Shown: one piece after another, positions 35,821 through 45,901 of the stretch
Layout: each line of letters starts with the position of its first letter
Numbering within the stretch: the first letter of the stretch is position 1
NCBI GenBank assembly: GCA_028718525.1
Contig: JAQULP010000001.1
Location: 127,406-191,405 of the forward strand
Reading direction: 5' to 3'
Length of the DNA stretch: 64,000 nucleotides
Source: Sulfuricurvum sp.
Lineage (GTDB): Bacteria > Campylobacterota > Campylobacteria > Campylobacterales > Sulfurimonadaceae
Translations under genes and position numbers: made by a program
The notes under the pieces: model-generated
Databases searched by the model: none
What the model saw: the letters and a program-made list of their open reading frames with translations, nothing else
Told to the model about the DNA's origin: nothing

Positions 35821-37980
35821 TTATCCTTGGCTTCGGTACGCATCATCCGTCCGAAAAAATTGTATGATTTTCCCTTTTCTCTCCAGTTTGGAGCGAAGAC
35901 GATTAATATCGGCTTCAAGAGTTTGAAACTCCATCTCACAATATTGAGTATGTTCCGATTTCTCTTTGCCCAATTCAATACTGTTGATATCCGCACCCAT
36001 TTTTGCCATGTAGGTGAGCAAATCGGCCAGTGCACCCTGGGCACTCTGCATGCTGATAATTAGATGGTAACGGTAATAATGTTGAGATTTCCACCGCACA
36101 AAGACCATCGGTTCACGACGGTCGATCATCCCGGCGGCGTTTTTACACATTTTATGATGAATATGCGCTTTTCCGTCTTGCAAGAAAGCGACAATTTCAT
36201 CTCCTGTTTTAGGGTGACAGCAATAATCAAAAACCGCATCGCCGACACTGCTGTTGGCATGTACTTCCAATGAAGCAAAGACGTACGGCTTCAATCGAAA
36301 CCGGTTGCGTGACAGAAAGGCACTGAAACGGTTGCTATCACGGATCTCTTGGGTAAATCGGTTCACCGTCTCTTTAAGCATATCCAGCTCACTGGGGATC
36401 CGGTGACGCTGCTCTTCCAAATGGGCCTGGATGAATAGCTCTTCTATCCGTTCGTACGGAAGGTTAAAAATCGTCGTGAGTATATTCATTCCGCTTTCGG
36501 TATCGATAGCCCGGATCCGCTGATTGCAGTTTGCCCGCATACTCGCTTTTGCACGGGACGTTTTTACCGCATCGATCCAGCTGCATCGGTTTATTTTTTT
36601 CGATGCTGTCGTAATTTTAACGATATCACCGTTATGGAGTTCGCTAAGCAGAGACGCTTTCTCTTTGTTTATCAGACACCCCTCGGCACTGTCTCCGATT
36701 TCGGTATGAACGGCATAGGCAAAATCGAGGGCGACCGCTCCGCGCGGAAGGGTAAAAGGTTTCCCTTTCGGAGAAAAGACGCTGATATCTTCACTGAAAA
36801 GATCGTTCTTAATCAGTTCATAAAATGCCTCGACCGACTCGTTTTGGTATTGAAGATTATGGAGCCAATCTAAACTGATCGGATTGTTGCCGCCGCTTTT
36901 GTATTTCCAGTGCGCAGCGACCCCGAGCTCTGCGGTTTTATGCATTTCATACGTCCGGATTTGGACCTCAAAAATTGCGGTGGAGTCAAATACGGAGGTA
37001 TGCAGGGTCTGATAGCCATTCTCTTTCGGGATAGCGATATAATCTTTGAAACGTGAACTTAACGGTTGAAAATTGAGGTGGACCATCCCGAATACACGGT
37101 AACAGTCAATCGGTTTTTTAACCAAAATACGTACCGCAAGCAGATCCAGAATCTCATCGATGCTGATCCCTTTGCGCTGCATTTTCAAATAAACCGAATA
37201 GTGGTGTTTGACACGGCTGAGAATTTCGAAATCCTCTTCGTTGAAACCGTTTTCGAGCATCATCTTGTGAAGTTTTTCGCAAAAATCGCTTAGGCGTGCA
37301 TTGATGGAACGAAAATTCTCTTTCATGTACATGTCGATGGCTAGTTTTTCTTCGACGAACAGATATTGAAAACTTAAATCTTCCAAAAGATTTTTAAGAA
37401 AAGAGATCCCTAACCGGTGGGCAACCGGTGCATAAACAACCAGTGTCTCTTCGGCAATTCGGTGCTGTTTCGCAGGTGCCAAAGCTCCTAATGTAAGCAT
37501 ATTATGGAGACGGTCGCACAGTTTGACGACCAACACACGTACATCTTCAATCGATGCAATCAACATTTTCCGAAACGATAACGCAGAAACGACCAGTTTC
37601 TCATCCGAATTGGAAGGGATCAGCTGAGCGTCCCGAATCGTATCGATTTTCGTAAGTCCTTCGACCAGATGGGCAACATCATCTCCGTAATCACGGGCGA
37701 CTTCATCGATCAGAATATGGGTATCTTCGATGACATCGTGCAGCAATGCGGCAATCACCATCGCCTCATCTCCGGTAATACTTGCAACGATCGATGCAAC
37801 TAAAATAGGATGGACGACATAGGGTTCTCCGCTTTTACGGAACTGATTATGATGGGCTTGTTGTGCCAGTGAAAGGGCATTCCGGATAGAGGAAGATGGA
37901 TGGATATGAGCATAAAGGTACGCGACGGCACCTTCAACATCATTGATCCCGGTTACTTTTTCTATATCGATGGTATTCAA
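35821..37980 (-). CDS. spoT: Bifunctional (p)ppGpp synthetase/hydrolase SpoT
   Basis: 719 aa long RSH protein. Hydrolase domain: HHNQFRKSGEPYVVHP near 40, ALLHDVIEDT near 80. Synthetase: KHHYSVYLKMQRKGI near 255, LLAVRILVK, IPKENGYQTLHT near 320. TGS domain (FSPKGKPFTLPRGAVALDFAYAVH near 395-418) and C-terminal ACT (MQSAQGALADLLTYMAKMGA). Sole RSH enzyme in most Campylobacterota. Starts 21 bp after rpoZ; ends 3 bp before tyrS. Confidence 0.96.
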   Translation of the reverse strand: MNTIDIEKVTGINDVEGAVAYLYAHIHPSSSIRNALSLAQQAHHNQFRKSGEPYVVHPILVASIVASITGDEAMVIAALLHDVIEDTHILIDEVARDYGDDVAHLVEGLTKIDTIRDAQLIPSNSDEKLVVSALSFRKMLIASIEDVRVLVVKLCDRLHNMLTLGALAPAKQHRIAEETLVVYAPVAHRLGISFLKNLLEDLSFQYLFVEEKLAIDMYMKENFRSINARLSDFCEKLHKMMLENGFNEEDFEILSRVKHHYSVYLKMQRKGISIDEILDLLAVRILVKKPIDCYRVFGMVHLNFQPLSSRFKDYIAIPKENGYQTLHTSVFDSTAIFEVQIRTYEMHKTAELGVAAHWKYKSGGNNPISLDWLHNLQYQNESVEAFYELIKNDLFSEDISVFSPKGKPFTLPRGAVALDFAYAVHTEIGDSAEGCLINKEKASLLSELHNGDIVKITTASKKINRCSWIDAVKTSRAKASMRANCNQRIRAIDTESGMNILTTIFNLPYERIEELFIQAHLEEQRHRIPSELDMLKETVNRFTQEIRDSNRFSAFLSRNRFRLKPYVFASLEVHANSSVGDAVFDYCCHPKTGDEIVAFLQDGKAHIHHKMCKNAAGMIDRREPMVFVRWKSQHYYRYHLIISMQSAQGALADLLTYMAKMGADINSIELGKEKSEHTQYCEMEFQTLEADINRLRSKLERKGKIIQFFRTDDAYRSQG

Positions 37981-38001
37981 TGATGCCGCTTTAAATAAAT
38001 T

Positions 38002-38217
38002 TTAGTCTCGGGCTACGAAACCTTTGATGGAAATATGCCCCTCGGCAATCTCCATCAAAGCGATATCCGCAGTTTTAGCTTTTTTAATATCGATGTTCAA
38101 TTTTGACGTTGCTCCGTTTAGCAGCTCTTCAGAGCGTTTTGCAACGGCGATAGCCAATTGGTAGCGGTCGATATTAGCGGTTTCAAGCGCTTTTGCAGTG
38201 AGTTGTTCAAGTCTCAT
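38002..38217 (-). CDS. rpoZ: RNA polymerase omega subunit
   Basis: 71 aa. MRLEQLTAKALE, then RYQLAIAVAKRSEELLNGA, the conserved omega helix, with the ALMEIAEG segment near the end. Binds beta' and aids assembly; in other bacteria it contributes to ppGpp binding, which fits its position next to spoT. Confidence 0.94.
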   Translation of the reverse strand: MRLEQLTAKALETANIDRYQLAIAVAKRSEELLNGATSKLNIDIKKAKTADIALMEIAEGHISIKGFVARD

Positions 38218-38238
38218 TTTTGTTCCTTATGTGAGGTT

Positions 38239-38982
<744 letters not shown>

Positions 38983-38995
38983 TTAAATTACGCGC

Positions 38996-39001
38996 ATTAT
39001 A
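38996..39001 (-). promoter_or_regulatory. -10 box of pyrH operon
   Basis: TATAAT on the minus strand 46 nt upstream of pyrH, in the divergent intergenic region. Confidence 0.6.
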
Positions 39002-39066
39002 CTTTATCGTCGCTTTAAGGTTGCTTTGATTACACTAAGCCTAATATAAGTGAAGGAAGACCAAGG

Positions 39067-40395
39067 GTGAATTTGTTCGATACAATCAAAGGGTGGATAA
39101 GCCCACGTCCACTCCCCTCTGTCGTGCAATACGGAAGGGGAATTCATGCGCTTCCGAATCCGGAAGAAAAAGAGGAATTCGAACGGGCATCGGATTCTTT
39201 TATACGGGGCGATATCCTAAGCGGATATAAGCACTTTTTATCTTCCCTAATCCATCAAGGCAGAGGTTTTCCCCACCCCCATCTCTCTTTCGAGCACATC
39301 GACGATACCCTCCATTTCAATCTCTATCAGGGGTATGCCCACATCATAGGAAAAGTGACCGTTTCGTCGCTGGAAGCGTATGCAGACATAGCCATGAGCC
39401 GTCCTCTTCATGTTGCTATTAAACGCCGTTTTTTGGAGCGTGATTTTCAGCTGACCTATTGTCGCTTCAGTGAAACCGATGGCGCGATCAAACTCTCTAT
39501 CCGGATCGATAATGCCACCATCACACCGCAAAAAATCTTTTTTCCGCTGCGGGAAATTTCCCTGAATGCCGATTTCGAAAAAGAGTTTATTGCCGGAGAG
39601 TTTGATGCTTCTTTGCTTCTCGACACGGAACATATTCTCTCCATCGCTCCGGAAAAGATCGCTTCCCACTACGCCTTTATGCAGCAATGGATCCGTGAAA
39701 CCAAACAAAGCCTTATCGGTCTTTTGTCCAATGACAATACCGGTATGGCCTCATTTAGCTATCTCGCCTTGCTGCTTCAAATCGATTATCTTCTCCTTCC
39801 CCGAAAAAAAATAGCCAAAAATATCAACGATAAAATCAACGGCTATTTTATGGATGACGAAAAACTGACGGAAGACAAAAATGCCGATTTGGAACAATAC
39901 CTCGGGGAACTCGAAACGATGGACATCGAAACATTTTCGACACAGTTCTACGATGCTTCCTATACATTTTCCCCTTTTGATCAAGCGTTGCATGATGAAA
40001 TAGCGGCCTTTATCGATGAATCACTGAATAAAGTACGCTGGTACAAGCACAACCACTCCAATTACGTTATCAGTGTTATTTACCGCTATATTTCCCTCTA
40101 TATTCTATACAACTACGGATTACATCCGTCATTGCGTTCATTATTCCATCTGCACGTCGAGGTCTATGCGTCGCCGTTTTTTAAAGCGCAGGGAGAAGCC
40201 GAACTGTATGATCCCGTTACTCAAACCTTCCGAAAATCGCTTATCGAACAGCGCATCCGTGAATCGATCGAACCCTATAGCAACCGTTACAAAGGGTTAA
40301 ATAATTTTGCCGATCTCATCAACTATTCGGATCTGGACCATTTCAGCCAAAGTTTTTATCTTCAGATCAAAAATCTCGATTATACGGAGTCGTAA
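39067..40395 (+). CDS. Unknown protein with YbjN/type III chaperone-like domain, partner of protease
   Basis: 442 aa, no signal peptide or membrane helix. Residues about 74-180 resemble the YbjN / type III secretion chaperone fold (DDTLHFNLYQGYAH, LERDFQLTYCRF, AIKLSIRIDNATITPQKIFF). The C-terminal half (260-440) is helical and acidic, with no motif recognised. GTG start (AAGGGTG; RBS CAAGG). The next gene starts 2 bp later and encodes a protease whose C-terminus has the same fold, so they form a unit. Function unknown; the shared domain suggests the two interact. Confidence 0.8.
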   Translation: MNLFDTIKGWISPRPLPSVVQYGRGIHALPNPEEKEEFERASDSFIRGDILSGYKHFLSSLIHQGRGFPHPHLSFEHIDDTLHFNLYQGYAHIIGKVTVSSLEAYADIAMSRPLHVAIKRRFLERDFQLTYCRFSETDGAIKLSIRIDNATITPQKIFFPLREISLNADFEKEFIAGEFDASLLLDTEHILSIAPEKIASHYAFMQQWIRETKQSLIGLLSNDNTGMASFSYLALLLQIDYLLLPRKKIAKNINDKINGYFMDDEKLTEDKNADLEQYLGELETMDIETFSTQFYDASYTFSPFDQALHDEIAAFIDESLNKVRWYKHNHSNYVISVIYRYISLYILYNYGLHPSLRSLFHLHVEVYASPFFKAQGEAELYDPVTQTFRKSLIEQRIRESIEPYSNRYKGLNNFADLINYSDLDHFSQSFYLQIKNLDYTES

Positions 40396-40397
40396 AC

Positions 40398-41495
40398 GTG
40401 AACACTTCTACCCAACGGATGGTTGAACAGACCATTGAGAGTATCGTACAAATCACCAATCCCTACGGGAGCGGAAGCGGATTTCTCATCAATGGGCTGA
40501 TTATTACCAACTCGCATGTGGTAAGCGGACTGAAAGAGGCTCTTATCAGTACCAAAACCCTTCCGAAAACGCTCGGTTCCGTCATCTATGACGATCCGGC
40601 ATACGATATCGCTTTTATCCGTTCACCTGTCCCTATCGAGCATAAAAATCCGCTGATCCTTTCGGAATCTACCGTCCAAGACGGTGACGGTGTCATCGCG
40701 ATAGGCCACCCTTACGGTCTGAATTATTCGACAACCGAAGGGATCGTTTCCAAAGCCTCGCGCTTGCAAGGGGAGGTCGAGTATATTCAATTCGATGCCG
40801 CCATCAACCCCGGGAATAGCGGAGGGCCCCTGTTAAATGAAGCGATGGAGGTAATCGGAGTCAACACCTTTATCATCCAAAACTCCAATAATCTTGGATT
40901 TGCCCTCCCCGCTTATACCCTCAAAGAGGCACTGGATCAGTTTCTCACCCTGAACAAAGAGGGGGTAATCCGATGTGTATCCTGTAAAAATCTGATCCAT
41001 GAGCCAACAATCCAAAATGATTATTGTCCCAAATGCGGTACAAAACTCGAAGTAGCCAAACGCAGACGCGAAGGGTACAAACCCTCCGGAATCGTAGCTT
41101 TGGTGGAGAAAATTTTAGAGACTCTGAAGATAAACGTCGCACTTGCTCGCAGAAGTCAGCGCAGCTGGCGTTTCGAGCTGGAGAAAACCCGTGTGGATAT
41201 CAATTATTACGATAATGGAATTATCATCGGCGATTCGGCGCTTTGCCGGATTCCCCAAGAGAAGATCGAAGCGCTGTATGATTATTTGTTGCGGGAAAAC
41301 AGCGTGTTGGAACGGCTTCAGTTTTCAATTAATGAAAATACCGTCTATCTCTCCTATATCATTGTCGACTCCTCTCTGACAGAAACCCTTGGAACCCGCG
41401 CTTTTCAAAAATTATTCGACAGCGCTCCCCACTATCAAGCCTATCTGATAGAACATTTCAATGCTCCTGAACCGAAGTTTGATGAGTTTGAATAA
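40398..41495 (+). CDS. Cytoplasmic trypsin-like serine protease with zinc ribbon and YbjN-like domain
   Basis: 365 aa. HtrA-like trypsin domain with complete triad: His40 in TNSHVV, Asp70 in YDIAFI, Ser141 in NPGNSGGPLL. Then a zinc ribbon (C193-x2-C196 ... C210-x2-C213) and a YbjN-like domain at about 255-360 (DINYYDNGIIIGDSALCRIP, YDYLLRENSVLERL, YLSYIIVDSSL). There is no signal peptide or PDZ domain, so it should act in the cytoplasm, unlike DegP/DegQ. GTG start, 2 bp after the partner gene. Overlaps the convergent DUF502 gene by 38 bp. Confidence 0.88.
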   Translation: MNTSTQRMVEQTIESIVQITNPYGSGSGFLINGLIITNSHVVSGLKEALISTKTLPKTLGSVIYDDPAYDIAFIRSPVPIEHKNPLILSESTVQDGDGVIAIGHPYGLNYSTTEGIVSKASRLQGEVEYIQFDAAINPGNSGGPLLNEAMEVIGVNTFIIQNSNNLGFALPAYTLKEALDQFLTLNKEGVIRCVSCKNLIHEPTIQNDYCPKCGTKLEVAKRRREGYKPSGIVALVEKILETLKINVALARRSQRSWRFELEKTRVDINYYDNGIIIGDSALCRIPQEKIEALYDYLLRENSVLERLQFSINENTVYLSYIIVDSSLTETLGTRAFQKLFDSAPHYQAYLIEHFNAPEPKFDEFE

Positions 41496-42090
41496 GATTC
41501 ATAATCTCCTCTTTTTTCGGAAAATCGGCGCCCATGCTGATAATAAATGAAGAGGCTTCCTGAAGCGTCAGCGTCGTTTTGAGGGTAAGTTTTTCGTCCA
41601 CAATGACCGTATAGCCGCTGGTAGGGTTAGGAGATGTAGGGATAAACAGGACGAAAACGTTTTGGTGCCGGTTTAGCAGATAGGCCGGAACCCACACCCC
41701 TGCTTTCGGATATTCGACCAAAACCACCTCTTTTTTCGTTCCGTCATCCCCTCCTGCAAGCATTTTGGCCATCTTCTTGGAAATCGAATATACGGAACGG
41801 ATAGCCGGTATCCGTTCAAACATCCCGTCAATCATGGCCACAATTAACGAGCGTCCGTAACTTTCGATCGAATACCCCAATATGGCGAATACCCCTACAA
41901 CTCCGATCATGAGCGCAATGGTGAGTTCAAACGAATCGGTATAATCGTGCAGCGAAAGATAGGCACTGATACCGAGGTCTTTGAGATAGTTGACAATAAT
42001 CAATACCAATACCAAAGGGAACAGCGAAAGCGCCCCTACGAAAATATAACGAAAGAGCAATTGGATTTTCTCTTTTAAAATGGACTGCAT
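41458..42090 (-). CDS. DUF502 family membrane protein
   Basis: 210 aa with two membrane helices (about 12-35 and 60-82) and the DUF502 motifs PAIRSVYSISKKM near 105 and FVLFIPTSPNPTSGYTVIV near 148. Function unknown across the family. The ATG at 42090 is chosen because AGGAAGGG precedes it; a TTG 18 bp upstream would include that RBS in the coding region. Single gene, minus strand. Confidence 0.88.
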   Translation of the reverse strand: MQSILKEKIQLLFRYIFVGALSLFPLVLVLIIVNYLKDLGISAYLSLHDYTDSFELTIALMIGVVGVFAILGYSIESYGRSLIVAMIDGMFERIPAIRSVYSISKKMAKMLAGGDDGTKKEVVLVEYPKAGVWVPAYLLNRHQNVFVLFIPTSPNPTSGYTVIVDEKLTLKTTLTLQEASSFIISMGADFPKKEEIMNLIQTHQTSVQEH

Positions 42091-42173
42091 TGCATCCCTT
42101 CCTGACAAATTGTCAAATTATAGAATAGTTTTTGAAACACTTTACTACAATATCATCACATATAGGAGAAACC

Positions 42174-44126
42174 ATGCAGCCCTTTGCCGACTTTACACTT
42201 AATTTAGAGACTTTTATAGCCGATCTCAACACACTCATTGCCGCAAATCACAAAACCGTAGAGACTTTACTCGCTGTTCCGGAGAAAACATATGCCAATT
42301 TTGTCCGCCCTTTTGATTTGATGGAAGAGGATTTAGAGCTCCTTTTCACCCCCCTTTCACATATCAATGCCGTAAAAAACTCCGAAGAGAGTCAAAAAAT
42401 CTATGCCGAAGCGTTACCGATTTTGACCGATTATTCCACTTTTATCGGGCAAAATTTGGCCATTTATGATGCATTTAAAGTGATTAAGGAGAAAGAATAT
42501 AACACCCTTAATACGGAGCAGCAACGTATTCTCGATCTGAATATTCTCCATTTTGAGTTGGCCGGAGCCCATCTTGACGATGCCTCGAAACAACGCCTTT
42601 CCGAAATCAATCTCCGTAAAAGTACGCTGACAAATGATTTTTCCCAGAATGTTTTGGACGCCACAAACGCTTATGAGAAAATCATCACCGATGCCGCCGA
42701 TGTCGAAGGGATCCCCGAAAGCGATTTGGAAAATGCCCGTTTTGAAGAAGAGGGGGCGGTAAAATACCGTTTTACCCTCCAAATGCCCTCTTATATCGCC
42801 TACATGACCTACGGACCCAACCGTACGATACGGGAGGAACTCTACCGCGCCTATACTACCCGTGCACCGCAAAACGGCGCTATTATCGATGAGCTGATGG
42901 CCCTTCGTCAAGAGAGCGCAAAACTTTTGGGATTTGACAATTACGCCGAGTACTCCCTCGCTTCGAAAATGGCACCCAGTACTCAAAGCGTTTTAAATTT
43001 TTTAAACGAACTCGTCGAAGCCGCATACGCACAGGGGATGCGTGAGCTAACCGAACTGCGGGCCGTTGCCCCGGAAATCGAAATCCAAAGTTATGACAGC
43101 GCCTATTACAGTGAAATTCTCAAAAAAGCCCAATACGATATCGATGAGGAAGAATACCGCCCCTATTTTGAACAGCACACCGTAATGGAGGGGATGTTTA
43201 CCTTTTTAGGTGAACTGTTCGGCCTCCGATTCCTCCGCCAGCCAATCGAATTATGGGACGCTAAAGCTACGGCGTACGATATATACGAAGGCGACCGACT
43301 TACCGCCCGAGTCTATTTTGACCTCGAAGCCCGCAAAGCGAAACGCGGGGGTGCATGGATGCATAATTTTCAAACCCATTGTGAAGACACAGCCGGATGT
43401 GAGCACCTCTCCAGTGCTTTCGTCGTCTGCAATTTCCCGCCATCTACCGAAACTTCCCCCTCTCTTTTACGCCATGATGATGTCGTTACCCTCTTCCATG
43501 AAATGGGCCATACCCTCCACCATCTCCTCAGCCGGGTAAAAGAGCACGGAGTAAGCGGAGTCAACGGGGTTGAATGGGATGCCGTTGAGTTTCCTTCACA
43601 ATTTTTAGAGAATTTTGCGTATGAGCCAAAAGTGCTCAAACTCTTCGCCAAACATCACGAAACCGGAGAAATTTTGAGCGATGAGATGATTGCCAAATTG
43701 ATTCGTGCCAAAAACTTCCAAAGTGCGATGTTTATGCTTCGACAAATCGAGTTTTCCCTATTTGATTTTGAATTACACTCCAAACTTTATCAGGGCGAGG
43801 AGATTCAAGCCCTTTTGGACCGGGTACGTGCCAAAACCTCCCTCATTAAACCGCCGGCCTACAATAAATTCCAAAACGGCTTCAGCCATATTTTCAGCGG
43901 AGGCTACAGTGCGGGGTACTATAGCTATAAATGGGCTGAAGTACTCAGTGCCGATGCCTATTACGCCATCGTCGATGAGGGGGTATTCGGATCGGAACTC
44001 GCTCGAAAATACAAAGATATCGTACTGGCACGCGGCGGAAGCCAAAGTATGCAGGAACTTTTCGTAGAGATGATGGGGCGCGAATGCGAAAGTAAAAATC
44101 TCCTCCGCTTAAGCGGAATCGAATAA
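42174..44126 (+). CDS. M3 family oligopeptidase (OpdA/PrlC-like)
   Basis: 650 aa zinc metallopeptidase. HEMGHTLHH (HExxH) near 442 and the downstream Glu in the EFPSQFLENF motif near 470; GYSAGYYSYKWAEVLSAD near 580 is the M3 substrate-binding signature. Degrades cytoplasmic oligopeptides. The ATG at 42174 follows TAGGAGAAACC; an earlier in-frame start at 42132 lacks an RBS. The next gene starts directly after its TAA. Confidence 0.94.
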   Translation: MQPFADFTLNLETFIADLNTLIAANHKTVETLLAVPEKTYANFVRPFDLMEEDLELLFTPLSHINAVKNSEESQKIYAEALPILTDYSTFIGQNLAIYDAFKVIKEKEYNTLNTEQQRILDLNILHFELAGAHLDDASKQRLSEINLRKSTLTNDFSQNVLDATNAYEKIITDAADVEGIPESDLENARFEEEGAVKYRFTLQMPSYIAYMTYGPNRTIREELYRAYTTRAPQNGAIIDELMALRQESAKLLGFDNYAEYSLASKMAPSTQSVLNFLNELVEAAYAQGMRELTELRAVAPEIEIQSYDSAYYSEILKKAQYDIDEEEYRPYFEQHTVMEGMFTFLGELFGLRFLRQPIELWDAKATAYDIYEGDRLTARVYFDLEARKAKRGGAWMHNFQTHCEDTAGCEHLSSAFVVCNFPPSTETSPSLLRHDDVVTLFHEMGHTLHHLLSRVKEHGVSGVNGVEWDAVEFPSQFLENFAYEPKVLKLFAKHHETGEILSDEMIAKLIRAKNFQSAMFMLRQIEFSLFDFELHSKLYQGEEIQALLDRVRAKTSLIKPPAYNKFQNGFSHIFSGGYSAGYYSYKWAEVLSADAYYAIVDEGVFGSELARKYKDIVLARGGSQSMQELFVEMMGRECESKNLLRLSGIE

Positions 44127-45134
44127 ATGCGCATCCTGTGGCTGTTGGCATTGATTATGTCACTTTTAGGAGGAGTAGAAGTGAAGATAGCAACCTATAA
44201 CGTCGAAAATCTTTTCGATATGAATAATGACGGAACCGAATATGAAGAGTATATTCCCAATGGAGACTGGGGCTGGAACGAAGCGATGTACCGGACGAAA
44301 CTCCGCAATACCGCTAGTGTCATACGGGGAATCGGCGCCGATATCATCGGTTTGCAGGAGATTGAATCGGAGACCGCCCTTAAAGACCTCAAAGCCGAAC
44401 TCAACCGACAAGGACTTTATTACCGCTACTACGTTTTCGCCCGCGGTAAAAACTCCAGTGTCAATACGGCACTCTTAAGCCGCTACCCTATTGAAAGCGG
44501 CCTCAGACACCCCGTCAGCCACAGCCGTAAATACCGTGATATTTTGGAAGCTAAAATCAATATTGACGGAAAATTTCTACGCGTTTTCGTCAATCACTGG
44601 AAATCCAAAAGCGGTCCTGAAAGTGAACGGATATTATCGGCCAAACGGCTTCAATACCGTTTGAACGAACTCGCACCGAATGAACCGTTTATCCTGATCG
44701 GCGACTTCAACTCCCACTTCGAGGAGTACAAAACCTTTATCAAAAGCCGAAAATTGAATGATACCGATGGAGTGACCGGTATTAACACTGTTCTAAAAAC
44801 CATTGATGAGGGGGGAAATCCCGTAACCTACCTTGCCTTGAAAAAGAATGACGGTCATCTCTACAATCTTTGGTATGAGCTTGATTCGCAGAAGCGTTGG
44901 AGCCATCAATATAAGGGACAAGGCGAAGGGCTCGATAATATTATTATTTCACCTGCATTAGCCGATGGAATCGGGATTGAATACGTTCAGGGAAGCTTCA
45001 ATCGCTATGATCCCGATTATCTCTTTTACAAAGGGAAAATTTACCGCTGGCAACAAAGTCGGAAATATCCTAAACATCATCTAGGGGAAGGGTATTCCGA
45101 TCATCTTCCGATATATGCCGATTTTAGACTCTGA
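44127..45134 (+). CDS. Exported endonuclease/exonuclease/phosphatase family protein
   Basis: 335 aa. Signal-like segment (LWLLALIMSLLGG), then EEP motifs: ATYNVENLFD, GLQEIE near 74, NHWKSKSG, LIGDFNSHFEEY near 194, SDHLPIYADF at the end. Members cleave nucleic acids or phosphodiester lipids extracellularly or in the periplasm. Abuts the M3 gene stop (TAAATG), so it is co-translated. Confidence 0.88.
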   Translation: MRILWLLALIMSLLGGVEVKIATYNVENLFDMNNDGTEYEEYIPNGDWGWNEAMYRTKLRNTASVIRGIGADIIGLQEIESETALKDLKAELNRQGLYYRYYVFARGKNSSVNTALLSRYPIESGLRHPVSHSRKYRDILEAKINIDGKFLRVFVNHWKSKSGPESERILSAKRLQYRLNELAPNEPFILIGDFNSHFEEYKTFIKSRKLNDTDGVTGINTVLKTIDEGGNPVTYLALKKNDGHLYNLWYELDSQKRWSHQYKGQGEGLDNIIISPALADGIGIEYVQGSFNRYDPDYLFYKGKIYRWQQSRKYPKHHLGEGYSDHLPIYADFRL

Positions 45135-45145
45135 CTAAATTCGGC

Positions 45146-45151
45146 TATAAT
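45146..45151 (+). promoter_or_regulatory. -10 box 6 nt before the CHAD gene ATG (leaderless candidate)
   Basis: TATAAT, then TTATTCC, with only 6 nt between the box and the ATG, so the start point falls on or next to the A of the ATG. Confidence 0.55.
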
Positions 45152-45157
45152 TATTCC

Positions 45158-45901
45158 ATGCATCTAAACACCCTGACAAAATATCTCACCTATCAGCTCT
45201 ATCATGCGATTCAGATCGTCGGAACGATGGGTGAAGCGACTACCCCCGAAAATGTACACGATTTTCGCGTCGCACTCCGCCGGGTCCGCTCTCTGGTCAA
45301 ACTTTATCTCAAAAAAACCCTCCCTTTTCCCGATAAACTAAAAAAAATGCTTAGACAAAGCAATTCACTGCGCGAACTCGATGTATTGATCGAATCAATC
45401 AGTGTTTCCAAAGCTCCCCTCACCCACCGCTATGTCTCTACTCTGCGCGATGAGTTAATGGAAACATTGATAACTCCGGGGCTCAAAACAAAATCCCTAA
45501 CGTTAATGCACCGTTATTACGACGCTCTTTGCGATGCCGATCCGAACATTTCCAAAAAAGAGATGGTTCGTACGGTTATGGAACTCTATACCCATTCCAT
45601 GGCACTCTATCACGGGCTCAATGAATTTTCCACGCAAAATGAACGCCATTCTCTTCGTATACAATTTAAAAACATACGCTATGGATTAGAATTTCTCCAT
45701 GCAAGCGGACTGCTGGATCACCATGAGCTTCTCACCCAATGCAAAATGATTCAGACGGATTTGGGTGATATTCAGGATTTGTACAATCAAATTAGCTGGC
45801 TTGAGAAACTCGAAACAGAACTTCCAGCTTCAGAGTGTGCGCCGCTTCTGAGCAAGCGCAGAGAGAAATTAGCCCTTAGAGTTGCCACTGGATCGGCTTG
45901 A
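45158..45901 (+). CDS. CHAD domain protein
   Basis: 247 aa helical CHAD domain: VHDFRVALRRVRSLVKLY near 30, LRQSNSLRELDVL, LRIQFKNIRYGLEFLH near 170, MIQTDLGDIQDL. CHAD domains bind inorganic polyphosphate through conserved His and Arg/Lys residues. No polyphosphate kinase is adjacent. The last 26 bp overlap the convergent ung gene. Confidence 0.9.
   Translation: MHLNTLTKYLTYQLYHAIQIVGTMGEATTPENVHDFRVALRRVRSLVKLYLKKTLPFPDKLKKMLRQSNSLRELDVLIESISVSKAPLTHRYVSTLRDELMETLITPGLKTKSLTLMHRYYDALCDADPNISKKEMVRTVMELYTHSMALYHGLNEFSTQNERHSLRIQFKNIRYGLEFLHASGLLDHHELLTQCKMIQTDLGDIQDLYNQISWLEKLETELPASECAPLLSKRREKLALRVATGSA

Noticed and set aside
42414-42986. 190-codon antisense frame inside the M3 peptidase gene
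   Set aside because: Shadow frame with no RBS and no recognisable fold.
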